Source: Pseudophaeobacter arcticus DSM 23566 (GTDB lineage Bacteria > Pseudomonadota > Alphaproteobacteria > Rhodobacterales > Rhodobacteraceae). From it: a stretch of DNA of 64,000 bases. The position numbers and the translations under genes were made by a program. The notes beneath the pieces were generated by a model, which saw only the letters and a program-made list of their open reading frames with translations, was not told the origin of the DNA and did not search any database. The DNA lies in the NCBI RefSeq assembly GCF_000473205.1, contig NZ_KI421507.1, positions 4,015,057 through 4,079,056 on the forward strand. Direction: 5' to 3'. Shown here one piece after another: positions 9,850 through 17,845 of the stretch (position 1 is the stretch's first letter; each line of letters starts with the position of its first letter).

Positions 9850-10461
9850 ATGGCAAAAGCAATGAGTGGACAAAAAACTGTGACACCATCGGCAGATGGC
9901 CTGGCGGCCTCGATCAAGGCAGCAGGCAAGGCCGGGGCCAGGTCCGGGGCCAAGGGCGGATTGCCGCCGGTGCATCTGTGGAACCCGCCCTTTTGTGGTG
10001 ATCTGGACATGCGGATCGCCCGCGATGGCACCTGGTTCTATCTGGGCACGCCCATTGGCCGCTTTGAACTGGTTAAATTGTTTTCTTCGATCCTGAAGCG
10101 CGAAGAGGGCAAATATTTTCTGGTGACCCCGGTTGAGAAGGTTGGCATCACGGTGGATGATGCCCCCTTTGTGGCGGTGGATTTTGAGGCGCGCGGCGAA
10201 GGCGACGCGCAGGAACTGCACTTTACCACCCATGTCGGCGATCAGATGCAGGCAGGGCCGGAGCATCCGATTCGGGTCGAGCGGGACCCGCAGACGGGTG
10301 AGCCCGCGCCCTATGTGCTGGTGCGAAGCGATCTTGAAGCCCTGATTGACCGCAAGAGTTTTTACCGGCTGGTGGAGCTGGGTTGCCATCATGAGGGCTG
10401 GTTTGGTCTGTGGTCGGGGGGACGCTTTTTCCCGATCATACCTTCCGAGGAATTGCCCTGA
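9850..10461 (+). CDS. DUF1285 domain-containing protein
   Basis: A 203-residue cytosolic protein of the DUF1285 family. Conserved blocks include PPVHLWNPPFCGDLDMRI, GTWFYLGTPIGR and LVKLFSSILKRE, and the C-terminus is FFPIIPSEELP. It is divergent from moxR, with about 50 bases between starts. This neighbourhood is common in Rhodobacterales. The start is ambiguous: the ATG at 9850 has GAGGGAA almost adjoining it, and the ATG at 9862 has the same motif 13 bases upstream. The function is unknown. Confidence 0.85.
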   Translation: MAKAMSGQKTVTPSADGLAASIKAAGKAGARSGAKGGLPPVHLWNPPFCGDLDMRIARDGTWFYLGTPIGRFELVKLFSSILKREEGKYFLVTPVEKVGITVDDAPFVAVDFEARGEGDAQELHFTTHVGDQMQAGPEHPIRVERDPQTGEPAPYVLVRSDLEALIDRKSFYRLVELGCHHEGWFGLWSGGRFFPIIPSEELP

Positions 10462-10578
10462 GGGGCCGAGGGCGTGCAGGGGGTAAACAGGTTAGAAAAA
10501 ATGCGGTGTTTTCTCTGCTTGGCTGCAGGGGGGCGATAGGGCTAGACCACTGGCGACGACAGACAGGAGGTCTCGAAC

Positions 10579-11334
10579 ATGCCAAAATTTTCGGCAAATA
10601 TTTCAATGCTCTTTGCTGAGCTGCCCTATCTGGATCGTTTTGCGGCGGCGGCCAATGCGGGGTTCACAGCGGTGGAGATCCTGTCGCCCTATGAGCTTGC
10701 TGCGAAAGAGACCCAGCGGGCCTTGCTGGCCAATGGGCTGGAGCTGTTGCTGATCAATGCGCCACCCCCAAATTACACCGGAGGTGTGCCGGGTTATGCA
10801 GCGCATCCCGGTGGTGCCGATCGGTTCCAGCGCGATATCCGCCGGGTGCTGCGCTATGGCAAGATGCTGAATGTGGGGCTGATCCATATCCTGGCGGGCT
10901 ATGCCAAGGGCGACGAGGCGCGCGATACGTTTATCAACAATCTGCGCTGGGCAGCGGATTTTGCGCCCCAGCAGCGCTTTACCATTGAACCGCTGAATGC
11001 CGGCGATCAGCCGGGGTATTTTCTGGATGATTATAATCTGGCCGCTGAGATTCTGGAGGCAGTGAACCGTCCCAATATCGGGCTGCAATATGATGCGTAT
11101 CACGCGCAGATGATTCACGGCGATGCTGCCCGGGTCTGGGAGAGTTTTGGCAAACAGGCGGTGCATGTGCAAATTGGTGCGGCGCCGAGCCGCTGTGAGC
11201 CGGGAACTGGCCCGGTGGATTTTGACACATTGTTTGGCGCCATTGACGCGAGTGGTTATGGCGGCTGGGTGAGTGCAGAATATACCCCATCGACCTTGCG
11301 GACCGAGGACAGCCTGAGCTGGATGCAGCAATAG
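10579..11334 (+). CDS. hyi: Hydroxypyruvate isomerase family protein
   Basis: A 251-residue TIM-barrel protein of the xylose-isomerase-like superfamily. It probably interconverts hydroxypyruvate and tartronate semialdehyde in the cytosol (glyoxylate/glycerate metabolism). MPKFSANISMLF is the typical Hyi start. The two active-site glutamates are visible as Glu137 (FTIEPLN) and Glu234 (VSAEYTP). An AGGAGG ribosome-binding site at 10565-10570 lies 8 bases before the ATG. No gcl or glxR neighbour is present, so the pathway partner is elsewhere. Other sugar-isomerase activities cannot be excluded. Confidence 0.88.
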   Translation: MPKFSANISMLFAELPYLDRFAAAANAGFTAVEILSPYELAAKETQRALLANGLELLLINAPPPNYTGGVPGYAAHPGGADRFQRDIRRVLRYGKMLNVGLIHILAGYAKGDEARDTFINNLRWAADFAPQQRFTIEPLNAGDQPGYFLDDYNLAAEILEAVNRPNIGLQYDAYHAQMIHGDAARVWESFGKQAVHVQIGAAPSRCEPGTGPVDFDTLFGAIDASGYGGWVSAEYTPSTLRTEDSLSWMQQ

Positions 11335-11350
11335 CTCCGGGGATTGGATA

Positions 11351-11376
11351 TTTACATTCCAAATAAGGAATGTAAA
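11351..11376. promoter_or_regulatory. Perfect 10-bp inverted repeat, candidate operator
   Basis: TTTACATTCC (11351-11360), spacer AAATAA, then GGAATGTAAA (11367-11376) form a flawless palindrome 37 bases before the DUF2798 ATG. A weak sigma-70-like pair overlaps it (TTTACA at 11351, TAAATT at 11373, 16-base spacer), so a bound dimer would block the promoter. There is no U-run after it, which argues against a terminator for hyi. The regulator is unknown. Confidence 0.6.
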
Positions 11377-11413
11377 TTGCCCGTCACCCCACCTTTGTAC
11401 AAGGAGAGCTGTT

Positions 11414-11650
11414 ATGATTCCTGCCCGTTTTGCCCCCGCACTTGTTGGATTGATCTTATCGGGGTTGATGTCCTGTATCGTCACGCTGGTGGCCTCTGTC
11501 AAAACGCTGGGCCTCAGCGATCAGGTGATTTCGGCCTGGCTACAGGCCTGGTTCTTTGGCTGGCCAATTGCCTTTTGTGTGGTGCTGGTTGCAGGGCCGA
11601 TGGTGCGCGGGCTGGTCGTGAAATGGGTAAAACCTTCGCCTCTGGAGTAA
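11414..11650 (+). CDS. DUF2798 domain-containing small membrane protein
   Basis: A 78-residue protein with two hydrophobic helices (about 8-28 and 43-66), the usual DUF2798 architecture. The FFGWPIAF segment in the second helix is characteristic. An AAGGAGAG ribosome-binding site lies just upstream. It stands alone between hyi and the convergent polA, behind the palindrome at 11351-11376. DUF2798 genes are often adjacent to TetR-type or efflux regulation, but no regulator gene is adjacent here. The function is unknown. Confidence 0.85.
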   Translation: MIPARFAPALVGLILSGLMSCIVTLVASVKTLGLSDQVISAWLQAWFFGWPIAFCVVLVAGPMVRGLVVKWVKPSPLE

Positions 11651-11705
11651 GATTGCCTTTGCAGGGCCGTGCTTTGATCGGCAGGCCTGGTTTGGGGCCG
11701 GTGGT

Positions 11706-11779
11706 GCTCCCGCCAATTCCGCGACATCCTTTGGATGTCCCTCTATTGTTGGGGGTGGCGCCGCGCTGACGCGCGGCGC
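11706..11779 (+). repeat. Dispersed intergenic element, family A, copy 1
   Basis: Order: GCTCCCGCC (11706-11714); variable hairpin GACATCC-TTT-GGATGTC (11723-11739); GTTGGG (11748-11753); GC-rich hairpin with 9-bp stem GCGCCGCGC and TGAC loop (11758-11779). It lies 55 bases after the DUF2798 stop in the same orientation. Other copies are at 11951-12023, 37366-37454 and 53423-53494. Confidence 0.8.
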
Positions 11780-11846
11780 AGAAAAGCCTGCTGAGATGCG
11801 CTTCAGGGGCAGGTGTGCCCTGAAGCGCCTGTTTAAGGATGTGGTA

Positions 11847-11914
11847 TTCCGAGTCGCCTCAAGGGCAAGCCGCGCGGGGCGCGGCGGCTTTGCCGCCCTT
11901 GACCCGAATCGGAA
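11847..11914. repeat. Dispersed hairpin element, family B, copy 1
   Basis: A long imperfect hairpin. The outer arms are TTCCGAGTCG and CGAATCGGAA (one mismatch), the middle arms TCAAGGGC (11859-11866) and GCCCTTGA (11895-11902), and the inner arms AAGCCGC and GCGGCTT. It shares order and sequence with the element at 60447-60508. Confidence 0.7.
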
Positions 11915-11950
11915 CAAATAGGTGGGTGCCTTGGCGGCTGGGTGCCCGGC

Positions 11951-12023
11951 GCGCCGCGCGTCAGCGCGGCGCCACCCCCAACGGGGGAGGATCAATCTTG
12001 ATTGTTCCGAGACGGGCGGGAGC
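11951..12023 (-). repeat. Dispersed intergenic element, family A, copy 2
   Basis: Read on the minus strand: GCTCCCGCC (12023-12015), variable hairpin CAATC-AA-GATTG (12004-11993), GTTGGG, then the GC-rich hairpin GCGCCGCGC with TGAC loop (11972-11951). The last 29 or so bases are identical to copy 1, in inverted orientation. It lies downstream of polA in the polA direction. Confidence 0.8.
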
Positions 12024-12032
12024 CCCCCTTTG

Positions 12033-12056
12033 CTGGCAAGCCTTTATGCTTGCCGG
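12033..12056 (-). terminator. Hairpin after polA, candidate terminator
   Basis: GGCAAGC (12035-12041) and GCTTGCC (12048-12054) form a 7-bp stem, extendable to 9 with a G-U pair, around a 6-base loop. It begins 3 bases beyond the polA stop. No clear U-run follows, so termination is plausible but not certain. Confidence 0.5.
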
Positions 12057-12058
12057 GC

Positions 12059-14881
12059 TTAATGCGCTTCGGCCCAGTTGCTGCCCTGGCCTGCGTCAAC
12101 GCTGAGTTTGACGTCCAGATGCACGGCAGGGTCGGCGGCAGTCTCCATGACCTGGCGGGCCGTTGCGATGGTTTCCTCAACTGCGGCCTGGGGGACTTCG
12201 AACAGCAGTTCATCGTGGACCTGCAACAGCATCCGGGCGGGTAGATGGGCGATGGCTTGGGGCATGCGGACCATGGCGCGGCGGATCACATCGGCGGCGG
12301 TGCCCTGGATGGGGGCGTTTATGGCGGCGCGTTTGGCAAAACCGGCGCGCGGCCCCTTGGCGGCGATTTCCGGCGTATGGATCTTGCGGCCAAACAGCGT
12401 CTGCACGTAGCCGTGCTCTTTGGCAAATTCCACCGTCTGATCCATATAGGCGCGGATGCCGGGGAACCGTTCGAAATACCGGTCGATAAAGCCCTGGGCC
12501 TCGGCGCGTGGGATACGCAGATTGCGGGCCAGGCCAAAGCCGGAGATGCCATAGATGACGCCAAAGTTGATCGCCTTTGCCTGGCGGCGAATCTCCGGCG
12601 TCATCTCTGCCATTGGTACGTTGAACATCTCAGAGGCGGTCATCGCGTGAATGTCGTGACCTTCGGCAAAGGCGGCTTTCAGCGCGTCAATCCCGGCCAC
12701 ATGCGCCAGAATGCGCAGCTCGATCTGGCTGTAGTCCAGTGACAACAGCACGTTGCCTTCATCCGCCACAAAGGCTTCGCGGATGCGGCGGCCTTCCTCG
12801 GAGCGCACGGGAATGTTTTGCAGGTTGGGATCTGATGAGGCCATGCGGCCCGTGTTGGCCCCGGTCTGGATATAGGAGGTATGCACCCGGCCAGTATCCG
12901 GGTTGATATGGTCCTGCAGCGCGTCCGTGTAGGTGGATTTCAGCTTGCTCAGCTGGCGCCAGTCCAGCACCAGACCCGGCAGTTTATGTTCGGTGGCCAG
13001 ATCCTCGAGGATATCGGCGCCGGTGGCATAGGCGCCGGTTTTGCCCTTTTTGCCGCCGGGCAGTTCCAGCTTGTCAAACAGGATCTCGCCCAGCTGTTTG
13101 GGGGAGCCGACGTTGAAAGGCTGGCCCGCCAGGGCGTGGATCTCATCCTCCAGCCCGGCCATTTTCTGGGCAAAGGCATTGGACATGCGGCTCAGCGTGT
13201 CGCGGTCTACCTTGATGCCGTTGCGCTCCATCTCGGCCAGCACCGGCACCAGCGGCCGTTCCAGGGTTTCATAGACGGTGGTCACCTGTCGCTGATGCAG
13301 TTCGGGTTTGAAATGCTGCCACAGGCGCAGGGTGATATCGGCGTCTTCGGCGGCATAGGGCACTGCATCGGCCATGGGCACCCGGTCAAAGGTTATGGCG
13401 GATTTACCGGTGCCCAGCAGCGGTTTGATCGGGATCGGTTTGTGATCGAGATAACGCTCTGACAGGATATCCATACCGTGGTTATGCTCGCCTGCGTGCA
13501 GCGCATAGGACATCAGCATGGTGTCATCAATCGGGGCCACATCAATGCCATAGCGGTGCAGGATCTTGGCGTCATATTTCATGTTCTGGCCGATCTTGAG
13601 CACCGCCGGATCCTCCAGCATCGGCTTCAGCATCGCCAGCGCCTGCTCCAGCGGCATCTGCCCCTCGGCGAGGCCTTCACCGCCAAAGAGATCATCGCCG
13701 CCCTGTTTATGGGCCAGCGGAATATAACAGGCCTCGCCGGGATCAACACAGAGCGACACCCCCACCAGATCTACCACCATGGCATCCAGCCCGGTGGTTT
13801 CGGTATCCACCGCCACATAGCCGCGCTCATAGATCCGGTCGATCCAGCGCTGCAGCCCAGCCGCGTCGCCAAGGCATTCATATTTTTCAGCGTCAAAAGG
13901 CACGGCTGCGGCGACTTCGGTCGCGGCAGTGGCGCCCGCAGCACTGGCTTCGGGGAGGGCGGGGGCGTCAATCCCCATCTGTTCCGCCATGCGTTTGGCC
14001 AGGGTGCGGAATTCCATCAGTCCCAGGAATTCCATCAACACCTCGGTATCGGGCTCCAGCACCTCTAGGTCTTCGAGGGAGAAATCCAGCTCCATGGTGC
14101 AATCCAGCTCCACCAGCTGTTTGGACATCTCGATCTGCGCGCGGTTATCGATCAGGGTCTGGCGACGCTTGGGCTGTTTGATCTCTTCGGCCCGGTCCAG
14201 CAATTCTTCGAGCGAGCCATATTCGTTGATCAGCAGCGCCGCGGTCTTGATACCGATGCCGGGGGCGCCGGGCACATTGTCGACGCTATCGCCGGCCAGC
14301 GCCTGCACATCCACCACCCGGTCGGGGCCAACGCCAAATTTCTCTACCACGCCATCGCTGTCGATGCGTTTGTTCTTCATGGCGTCCAGCATTTCAACGC
14401 CGCCGCCCACCAGCTGCATCAGATCCTTGTCTGATGAAATGATGGTGCAGCGCCCACCGGCATCGCGGGCCTGATGGGCAAGGGTGGCGATGATATCGTC
14501 GGCCTCAAAGCCTTCGACCTCTTTGCAGGCGATATTGAAGGCGCGGGTGGCATCGCGGGTCAGCGGGAACTGGGGGCGCAGATCCTCGGGCGCGGGCGGG
14601 CGGTTGGCCTTGTAGAGATCATACATGTCATTGCGGAAGCTTTTGCCGGAATGATCAAAGATCACCGCCACATGGGTGGGTGCATCCGGGCCGGTGTTGG
14701 CCTCGACATAGCGGTGCAGCATGTTGCAAAAACCGGCAACGGCGCCGATGGGCAGCCCATCCGATTTGCGCGTCAGCGGTGGCAGCGCGTGATAGGCCCG
14801 AAAGATAAAGGCAGAGCCATCAATCAAATGCAGATGGCATCCTTTGCCGAATTTGGCCTGGCCAAGTGTACTTTCGCTCAT
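12059..14881 (-). CDS. polA: DNA polymerase I
   Basis: A 940-residue repair and Okazaki-fragment polymerase with all three domains: 5'-nuclease (about 15-310), 3'-5' exonuclease (about 370-560) with an intact acidic motif in VAVDTETTGLD, and polymerase (about 565-940). Polymerase motif A is LDYSQIELR, motif B includes RRQAKAINFGVIYG, and motif C is VHDELLFE. I chose the start MSESTLGQ at 14881; the frame stays open 36 codons further upstream without family similarity. It is monocistronic, with family A element copy 2 in its 3' region. Confidence 0.95.
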   Translation of the reverse strand: MSESTLGQAKFGKGCHLHLIDGSAFIFRAYHALPPLTRKSDGLPIGAVAGFCNMLHRYVEANTGPDAPTHVAVIFDHSGKSFRNDMYDLYKANRPPAPEDLRPQFPLTRDATRAFNIACKEVEGFEADDIIATLAHQARDAGGRCTIISSDKDLMQLVGGGVEMLDAMKNKRIDSDGVVEKFGVGPDRVVDVQALAGDSVDNVPGAPGIGIKTAALLINEYGSLEELLDRAEEIKQPKRRQTLIDNRAQIEMSKQLVELDCTMELDFSLEDLEVLEPDTEVLMEFLGLMEFRTLAKRMAEQMGIDAPALPEASAAGATAATEVAAAVPFDAEKYECLGDAAGLQRWIDRIYERGYVAVDTETTGLDAMVVDLVGVSLCVDPGEACYIPLAHKQGGDDLFGGEGLAEGQMPLEQALAMLKPMLEDPAVLKIGQNMKYDAKILHRYGIDVAPIDDTMLMSYALHAGEHNHGMDILSERYLDHKPIPIKPLLGTGKSAITFDRVPMADAVPYAAEDADITLRLWQHFKPELHQRQVTTVYETLERPLVPVLAEMERNGIKVDRDTLSRMSNAFAQKMAGLEDEIHALAGQPFNVGSPKQLGEILFDKLELPGGKKGKTGAYATGADILEDLATEHKLPGLVLDWRQLSKLKSTYTDALQDHINPDTGRVHTSYIQTGANTGRMASSDPNLQNIPVRSEEGRRIREAFVADEGNVLLSLDYSQIELRILAHVAGIDALKAAFAEGHDIHAMTASEMFNVPMAEMTPEIRRQAKAINFGVIYGISGFGLARNLRIPRAEAQGFIDRYFERFPGIRAYMDQTVEFAKEHGYVQTLFGRKIHTPEIAAKGPRAGFAKRAAINAPIQGTAADVIRRAMVRMPQAIAHLPARMLLQVHDELLFEVPQAAVEETIATARQVMETAADPAVHLDVKLSVDAGQGSNWAEAH

Positions 14882-14993
14882 GGGCTGATGCTCCGGCTGT
14901 TGCGCGTTTGTCCCGTTATCGGTGATCGCGCGGCAGAGGGCAATTGCCCATTCCGACAGGATTTGCGGTAGGCGGTGCGATTGGCGCAAAACA

Positions 14994-15018
14994 GAGCAGC
15001 AGCCCGTGGCTGTTGCTC
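14994..15018. other. Strong hairpin in the polA upstream region
   Basis: GAGCAGCAGCC (14994-15004), loop CGT, GGCTGTTGCTC (15008-15018) form an 11-bp stem with one G-U pair. It lies 113 bases upstream of the polA ATG and 104 bases upstream of the divergent GTG. On the minus strand it is followed by TGTTTTG, so it could act as an attenuator in a polA leader. The role is unproven. Confidence 0.45.
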
Positions 15019-15121
15019 AGGTCACAGAGCCGTTATTGGGTTTCACAGCAGTAGATTTTCCCGATTGATCTCGAATAAAGCTATCAACAACAACGGAATA
15101 TTCTTTGAAAGGATTTATAAA

Positions 15122-15664
15122 GTGAAAGCCCTGATTTTGGCTTTGTCCACCCTGTCGTCCCTGGTTTTTAGTACATCGCTGGCCCATGCCGATTATTTTG
15201 AGCACGGCGATTGGGCGACGGTCAAAATAGGCCAGGTCTGCTATGTCTACTCGCTGAGATCAGCCAAGGATACCTCTGGCACCTTGATCTTTGGCTTCCT
15301 GGAAAAGGGCTACAACGCCAGTTTTGAGTACCGCTATGCCCCCTATCCAGGTGAGACAGGTGCGCCCTGGGACGAGGATGATCTTGTCGCCCTGTCCGTC
15401 GATGGTGAGGAGTCCTGGCTTGGGGAAGAAATGATGTCCGGCTGGGATTCGCAGGGCTATTTTGCAAGCCTGACGGGGGGCTTTGTCTCCGAGATGATCG
15501 GGATGGTTCGGGCGGCGACGGACACTGTCGAAGTGGCCTTTGATCGTGAAAAACTGGGGGAACGTTGGGTCTATGGGCTGTTTTCGGCCACCGGGTTTTC
15601 CGCCACCGTAGTCAAGGCCGGTGAGTGGTGTCAGTTCGATCCTGCGAATTTGCCCTCTTCGTGA
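15122..15664 (+). CDS. Secreted hypothetical protein
   Basis: A 180-residue protein with a clear signal peptide (residues 1-22, cleavage after LAHA). A two-cysteine mature domain begins with DYFEHGDWATVKIGQVCYVYS. I chose the GTG start because GAAAGGA lies 8 bases before it and the signal peptide begins there. The Trp-x(8)-Cys-Tyr pattern faintly recalls invasion-associated locus B proteins, but I would not assign it to that family. It is monocistronic, and divergent from polA. Confidence 0.7.
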   Translation: MKALILALSTLSSLVFSTSLAHADYFEHGDWATVKIGQVCYVYSLRSAKDTSGTLIFGFLEKGYNASFEYRYAPYPGETGAPWDEDDLVALSVDGEESWLGEEMMSGWDSQGYFASLTGGFVSEMIGMVRAATDTVEVAFDREKLGERWVYGLFSATGFSATVVKAGEWCQFDPANLPSS

Positions 15665-15673
15665 CTTCCAGGC

Positions 15674-16354
15674 TCAGCCTGGCCCGGCAAACAGCCAATG
15701 GGACAGGCTGACGGAATAGGGCAAGGGGGTCCAGAGACCAAAACGGCGACCAGAAGCCCGGATCATGCGTGAGACCCAGGTATTGCAGGTGCGCAAGAGG
15801 TGAAACCGCCCCTTGGCGGCATAAAAGCGATCCCCCGGGGTGAACCCAGGGAGATTGAGGCCCTGCACCGGGCCGTCCTCTGGCCGGTCGAAACTATCGG
15901 CAATAGCGGCTAGGAAGGCTGCATATTCCGCCTCGTCAAAGTTGAAGCTGCGCAGGTCAGGCAAAGTGTTCAGCGGCCCCAGCACCTCTGCGCGCAACAC
16001 TGAGCGGTCACCAATCGCGGCGTTCAGCAGGGTTGCCGCGGTCAGCTCCTGATAGTCTGTCGTGGTGTAAAAACCACGGGCGCCCCAGCCAATTACCAGC
16101 CAGTGTGCATTTGGATGGTCCACCGGCAATCCGCTGGCCTCCAGAAACTGAAACTGCGCCCGTGTGGCGGCATCCAGCGGCAGTAGAAAATCATAGTGAA
16201 TTGGCCCGGCAACCAGTCGCACCTGATGGCTGGGTGCCATTTCTGCTGTCTTGGCTGGTCCAGAGGGAATCGCGGCGCCGACAACGGCTGCGAAGCAATA
16301 GGCGCAGACCAACCCAATTGGCAAAAGCAGGGCTCTTGCCAGCCAGGAGATCAC
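15674..16354 (-). CDS. TIGR02117 / DUF2459 family protein
   Basis: A 226-residue protein with an N-terminal signal or membrane anchor (about 5-28). The DUF2459 region includes the early His-Tyr-Asp (AGPIHYDFLLPL), WLVIGWGARGFYTTT, and a late Cys-Asn-Thr-Trp block (LLRTCNTWV). That early His and late Cys layout is typical of the family and suggests a papain-like, possibly peptidoglycan-directed, fold (inference). The GTG start overlaps the zinc-finger gene's stop as GTGA, so the two genes form an operon. Confidence 0.85.
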   Translation of the reverse strand: MISWLARALLLPIGLVCAYCFAAVVGAAIPSGPAKTAEMAPSHQVRLVAGPIHYDFLLPLDAATRAQFQFLEASGLPVDHPNAHWLVIGWGARGFYTTTDYQELTAATLLNAAIGDRSVLRAEVLGPLNTLPDLRSFNFDEAEYAAFLAAIADSFDRPEDGPVQGLNLPGFTPGDRFYAAKGRFHLLRTCNTWVSRMIRASGRRFGLWTPLPYSVSLSHWLFAGPG

Positions 16355-16533
16355 GCGGCTGTGGCTGCGTGGTCCTTATGGATGTATTTGCAGTCGCAAT
16401 AGGGACATTCGACAAAGCCGTCGCCTTCGGGGATCTGCAGATAAACCCGGGGATGCCCCAGCGCGCCTTCGCCGCCATCGCAGGCAACGCGGTAGGTTTC
16501 AACGATCTTGGTTTCGGGCGCTTCAATAGTCAT
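16351..16533 (-). CDS. zf-CHCC zinc-finger protein
   Basis: A 60-residue protein of the CHCC zinc-finger family, related to the NDUFS6/13-kDa accessory subunit of respiratory complex I. The ligand pattern is visible: Cys in RVACDGGEG, His in LGHPRVYL, and CPYC near the C-terminus. The start at 16533 gives the usual family length; the open frame extends 40 codons upstream without similarity. It is coupled to the TIGR02117 gene by a GTGA overlap. Confidence 0.9.
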   Translation of the reverse strand: MTIEAPETKIVETYRVACDGGEGALGHPRVYLQIPEGDGFVECPYCDCKYIHKDHAATAA

Positions 16534-16615
16534 CGCTGGCGGTCCTTTTGAATTTCGGCTAGGCGCATGGTGAAACCATGTATGTCTGATGCAAAAACCG
16601 GGGGCAAGAGCTGCC

Positions 16616-17545
16616 ATGAGAGATGACGCAATCCATATCGAAAGCTTGCGCAAAACCTACAAAGGCGCCAAAGGCCAACCCGAAAAGCAGGCACTCAAGG
16701 GCATTGACCTGACCATTCCGCGGGGATCGGTCTTTGGGCTGTTGGGGCCAAATGGCGCCGGGAAATCCACCATGATCAATATTATGGCCGGATTGGTGCG
16801 CAAGACTTCGGGCCGGGTGACGATCTGGGGCTTTGATCAGGATACCAACCCGCGCCAAAGCCGCGCCGCCATTGGGGTGATGCCGCAGGAGCTCAACCTT
16901 GATCCCTTTTTTACCCCGCGCGGCGCACTGGAGGTGCAGGCCGGTCTCTACGGGGTGCCAAAACAGCAGCGCCGCAGCGATGAGATTCTGGAGATGGTGG
17001 GGCTGACAGACAAGGCCCATGCCTATGCCCGTACCCTGTCGGGCGGCATGCGGCGGCGGCTCTTGCTGGGCAAGGCGCTGGTGCATCACCCGCATATCCT
17101 GGTGCTGGATGAACCCACCGCAGGGGTGGATATCGGGCTGCGGCAGATGCTGTGGGAAAACATTCGCAAGCTGAACCAGCAGGGCATGACCATTATCCTG
17201 ACCACCCATTACCTGGAAGAAGCCGAAGAGATGTGCGACGAGATTGCCATCATCGACCAGGGGGAAGTGGTGGCGCGCGACAGCACCGCCAATCTGCTGG
17301 GGCGGCTGGATGCCAAATCCATGGTGGTGCATGCTGCCAGCCCGGTTGAGACCCTGCCGCAGGGTGACGGGATCAGTGCTGAGCTGCGCGACGACGGTGC
17401 GGTGCTGCTGCGCTATCACGGCAATGAAACCAGCGCCGAAGAGGTGCTGGCAGCGGTGCATGCCGCTGGAATTTCCATCCGCGACGTCAAAACCGGCGAA
17501 GCGGATCTGGAAGATGTGTTCCTGGCCTTGACGAAATCTGCTTGA
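16616..17545 (+). CDS. ABC transporter ATP-binding protein
   Basis: A 309-residue ATPase of the CcmA/YadG type with Walker A GPNGAGKST, signature LSGGMRRR, Walker B ILVLDEPTAGVD and H-loop TTHYLEEAEEM. The last 80 or so residues are a small regulatory domain. Such subunits usually pair with an ABC-2 permease encoded next door, but the following gene is an SGNH hydrolase, so the permease is elsewhere or absent. The start MRDDAIHI was chosen; an in-frame ATG 27 bases upstream is also possible. It is divergent from the zinc-finger gene. Confidence 0.88.
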   Translation: MRDDAIHIESLRKTYKGAKGQPEKQALKGIDLTIPRGSVFGLLGPNGAGKSTMINIMAGLVRKTSGRVTIWGFDQDTNPRQSRAAIGVMPQELNLDPFFTPRGALEVQAGLYGVPKQQRRSDEILEMVGLTDKAHAYARTLSGGMRRRLLLGKALVHHPHILVLDEPTAGVDIGLRQMLWENIRKLNQQGMTIILTTHYLEEAEEMCDEIAIIDQGEVVARDSTANLLGRLDAKSMVVHAASPVETLPQGDGISAELRDDGAVLLRYHGNETSAEEVLAAVHAAGISIRDVKTGEADLEDVFLALTKSA

Positions 17546-17845
17546 GAGAGACCGGCCGGCTCCAGCCCTTTGACGACGTTTGCCATGGGGCGCAGCGATG
17601 GGCTTGCTGCAGGCGGCAGTGAGCCCGAACTTGCCGGTGCTGCAACCTGCGCAGACGGCTGCTAATTTCGGGTACGAGCACATGCGATTGACCATCGTCA
17701 ATTCCGCATGACGCGATAGCATATACAATAGAACGAATAATCATTTTCTTGAGCTTTGCGGACGAGTTGCTGGACGATACAGACGTTCAGCATGATCTCT
17801 CTTCGTGTCAATTTCGACGTAATGCGTCTCATTTTGGAGCCTGAG
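17546..17845. other. Intergenic region before the SGNH hydrolase gene
   Basis: This is 300 bases with no convincing gene. The first half is GC-rich and Cys/Arg-coding on the minus strand. The second half (from about 17700) is AT-richer, with a possible promoter near the run ATACAATAGAACGAATAAT. Frames here look like noise or an old remnant. Confidence 0.5.

Larger units (their letters stand above)
11651..12058. other. Gene-free convergent region filled with dispersed repeats
   Basis: This 408-base gap between the DUF2798 gene and polA holds a family A element in plus orientation, a family B hairpin, a family A element in minus orientation and a hairpin at the polA end. Short open frames on both strands cross these palindromes and show no recognisable protein sequence. 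Confidence 0.75.

Noticed and set aside
11651..12058. Whole region as one miniature transposable element bounded by inverted copies of family A
   Set aside because: The inverted arms are two complete family A elements that also occur singly elsewhere, and I find no target-site duplication; independent insertions explain it better.
17487..17744. Minus-strand frame as a possible transposase remnant
   Set aside because: It is Arg/Cys-rich and GC-driven without any transposase motif; inverted repeats or target duplications are not visible.
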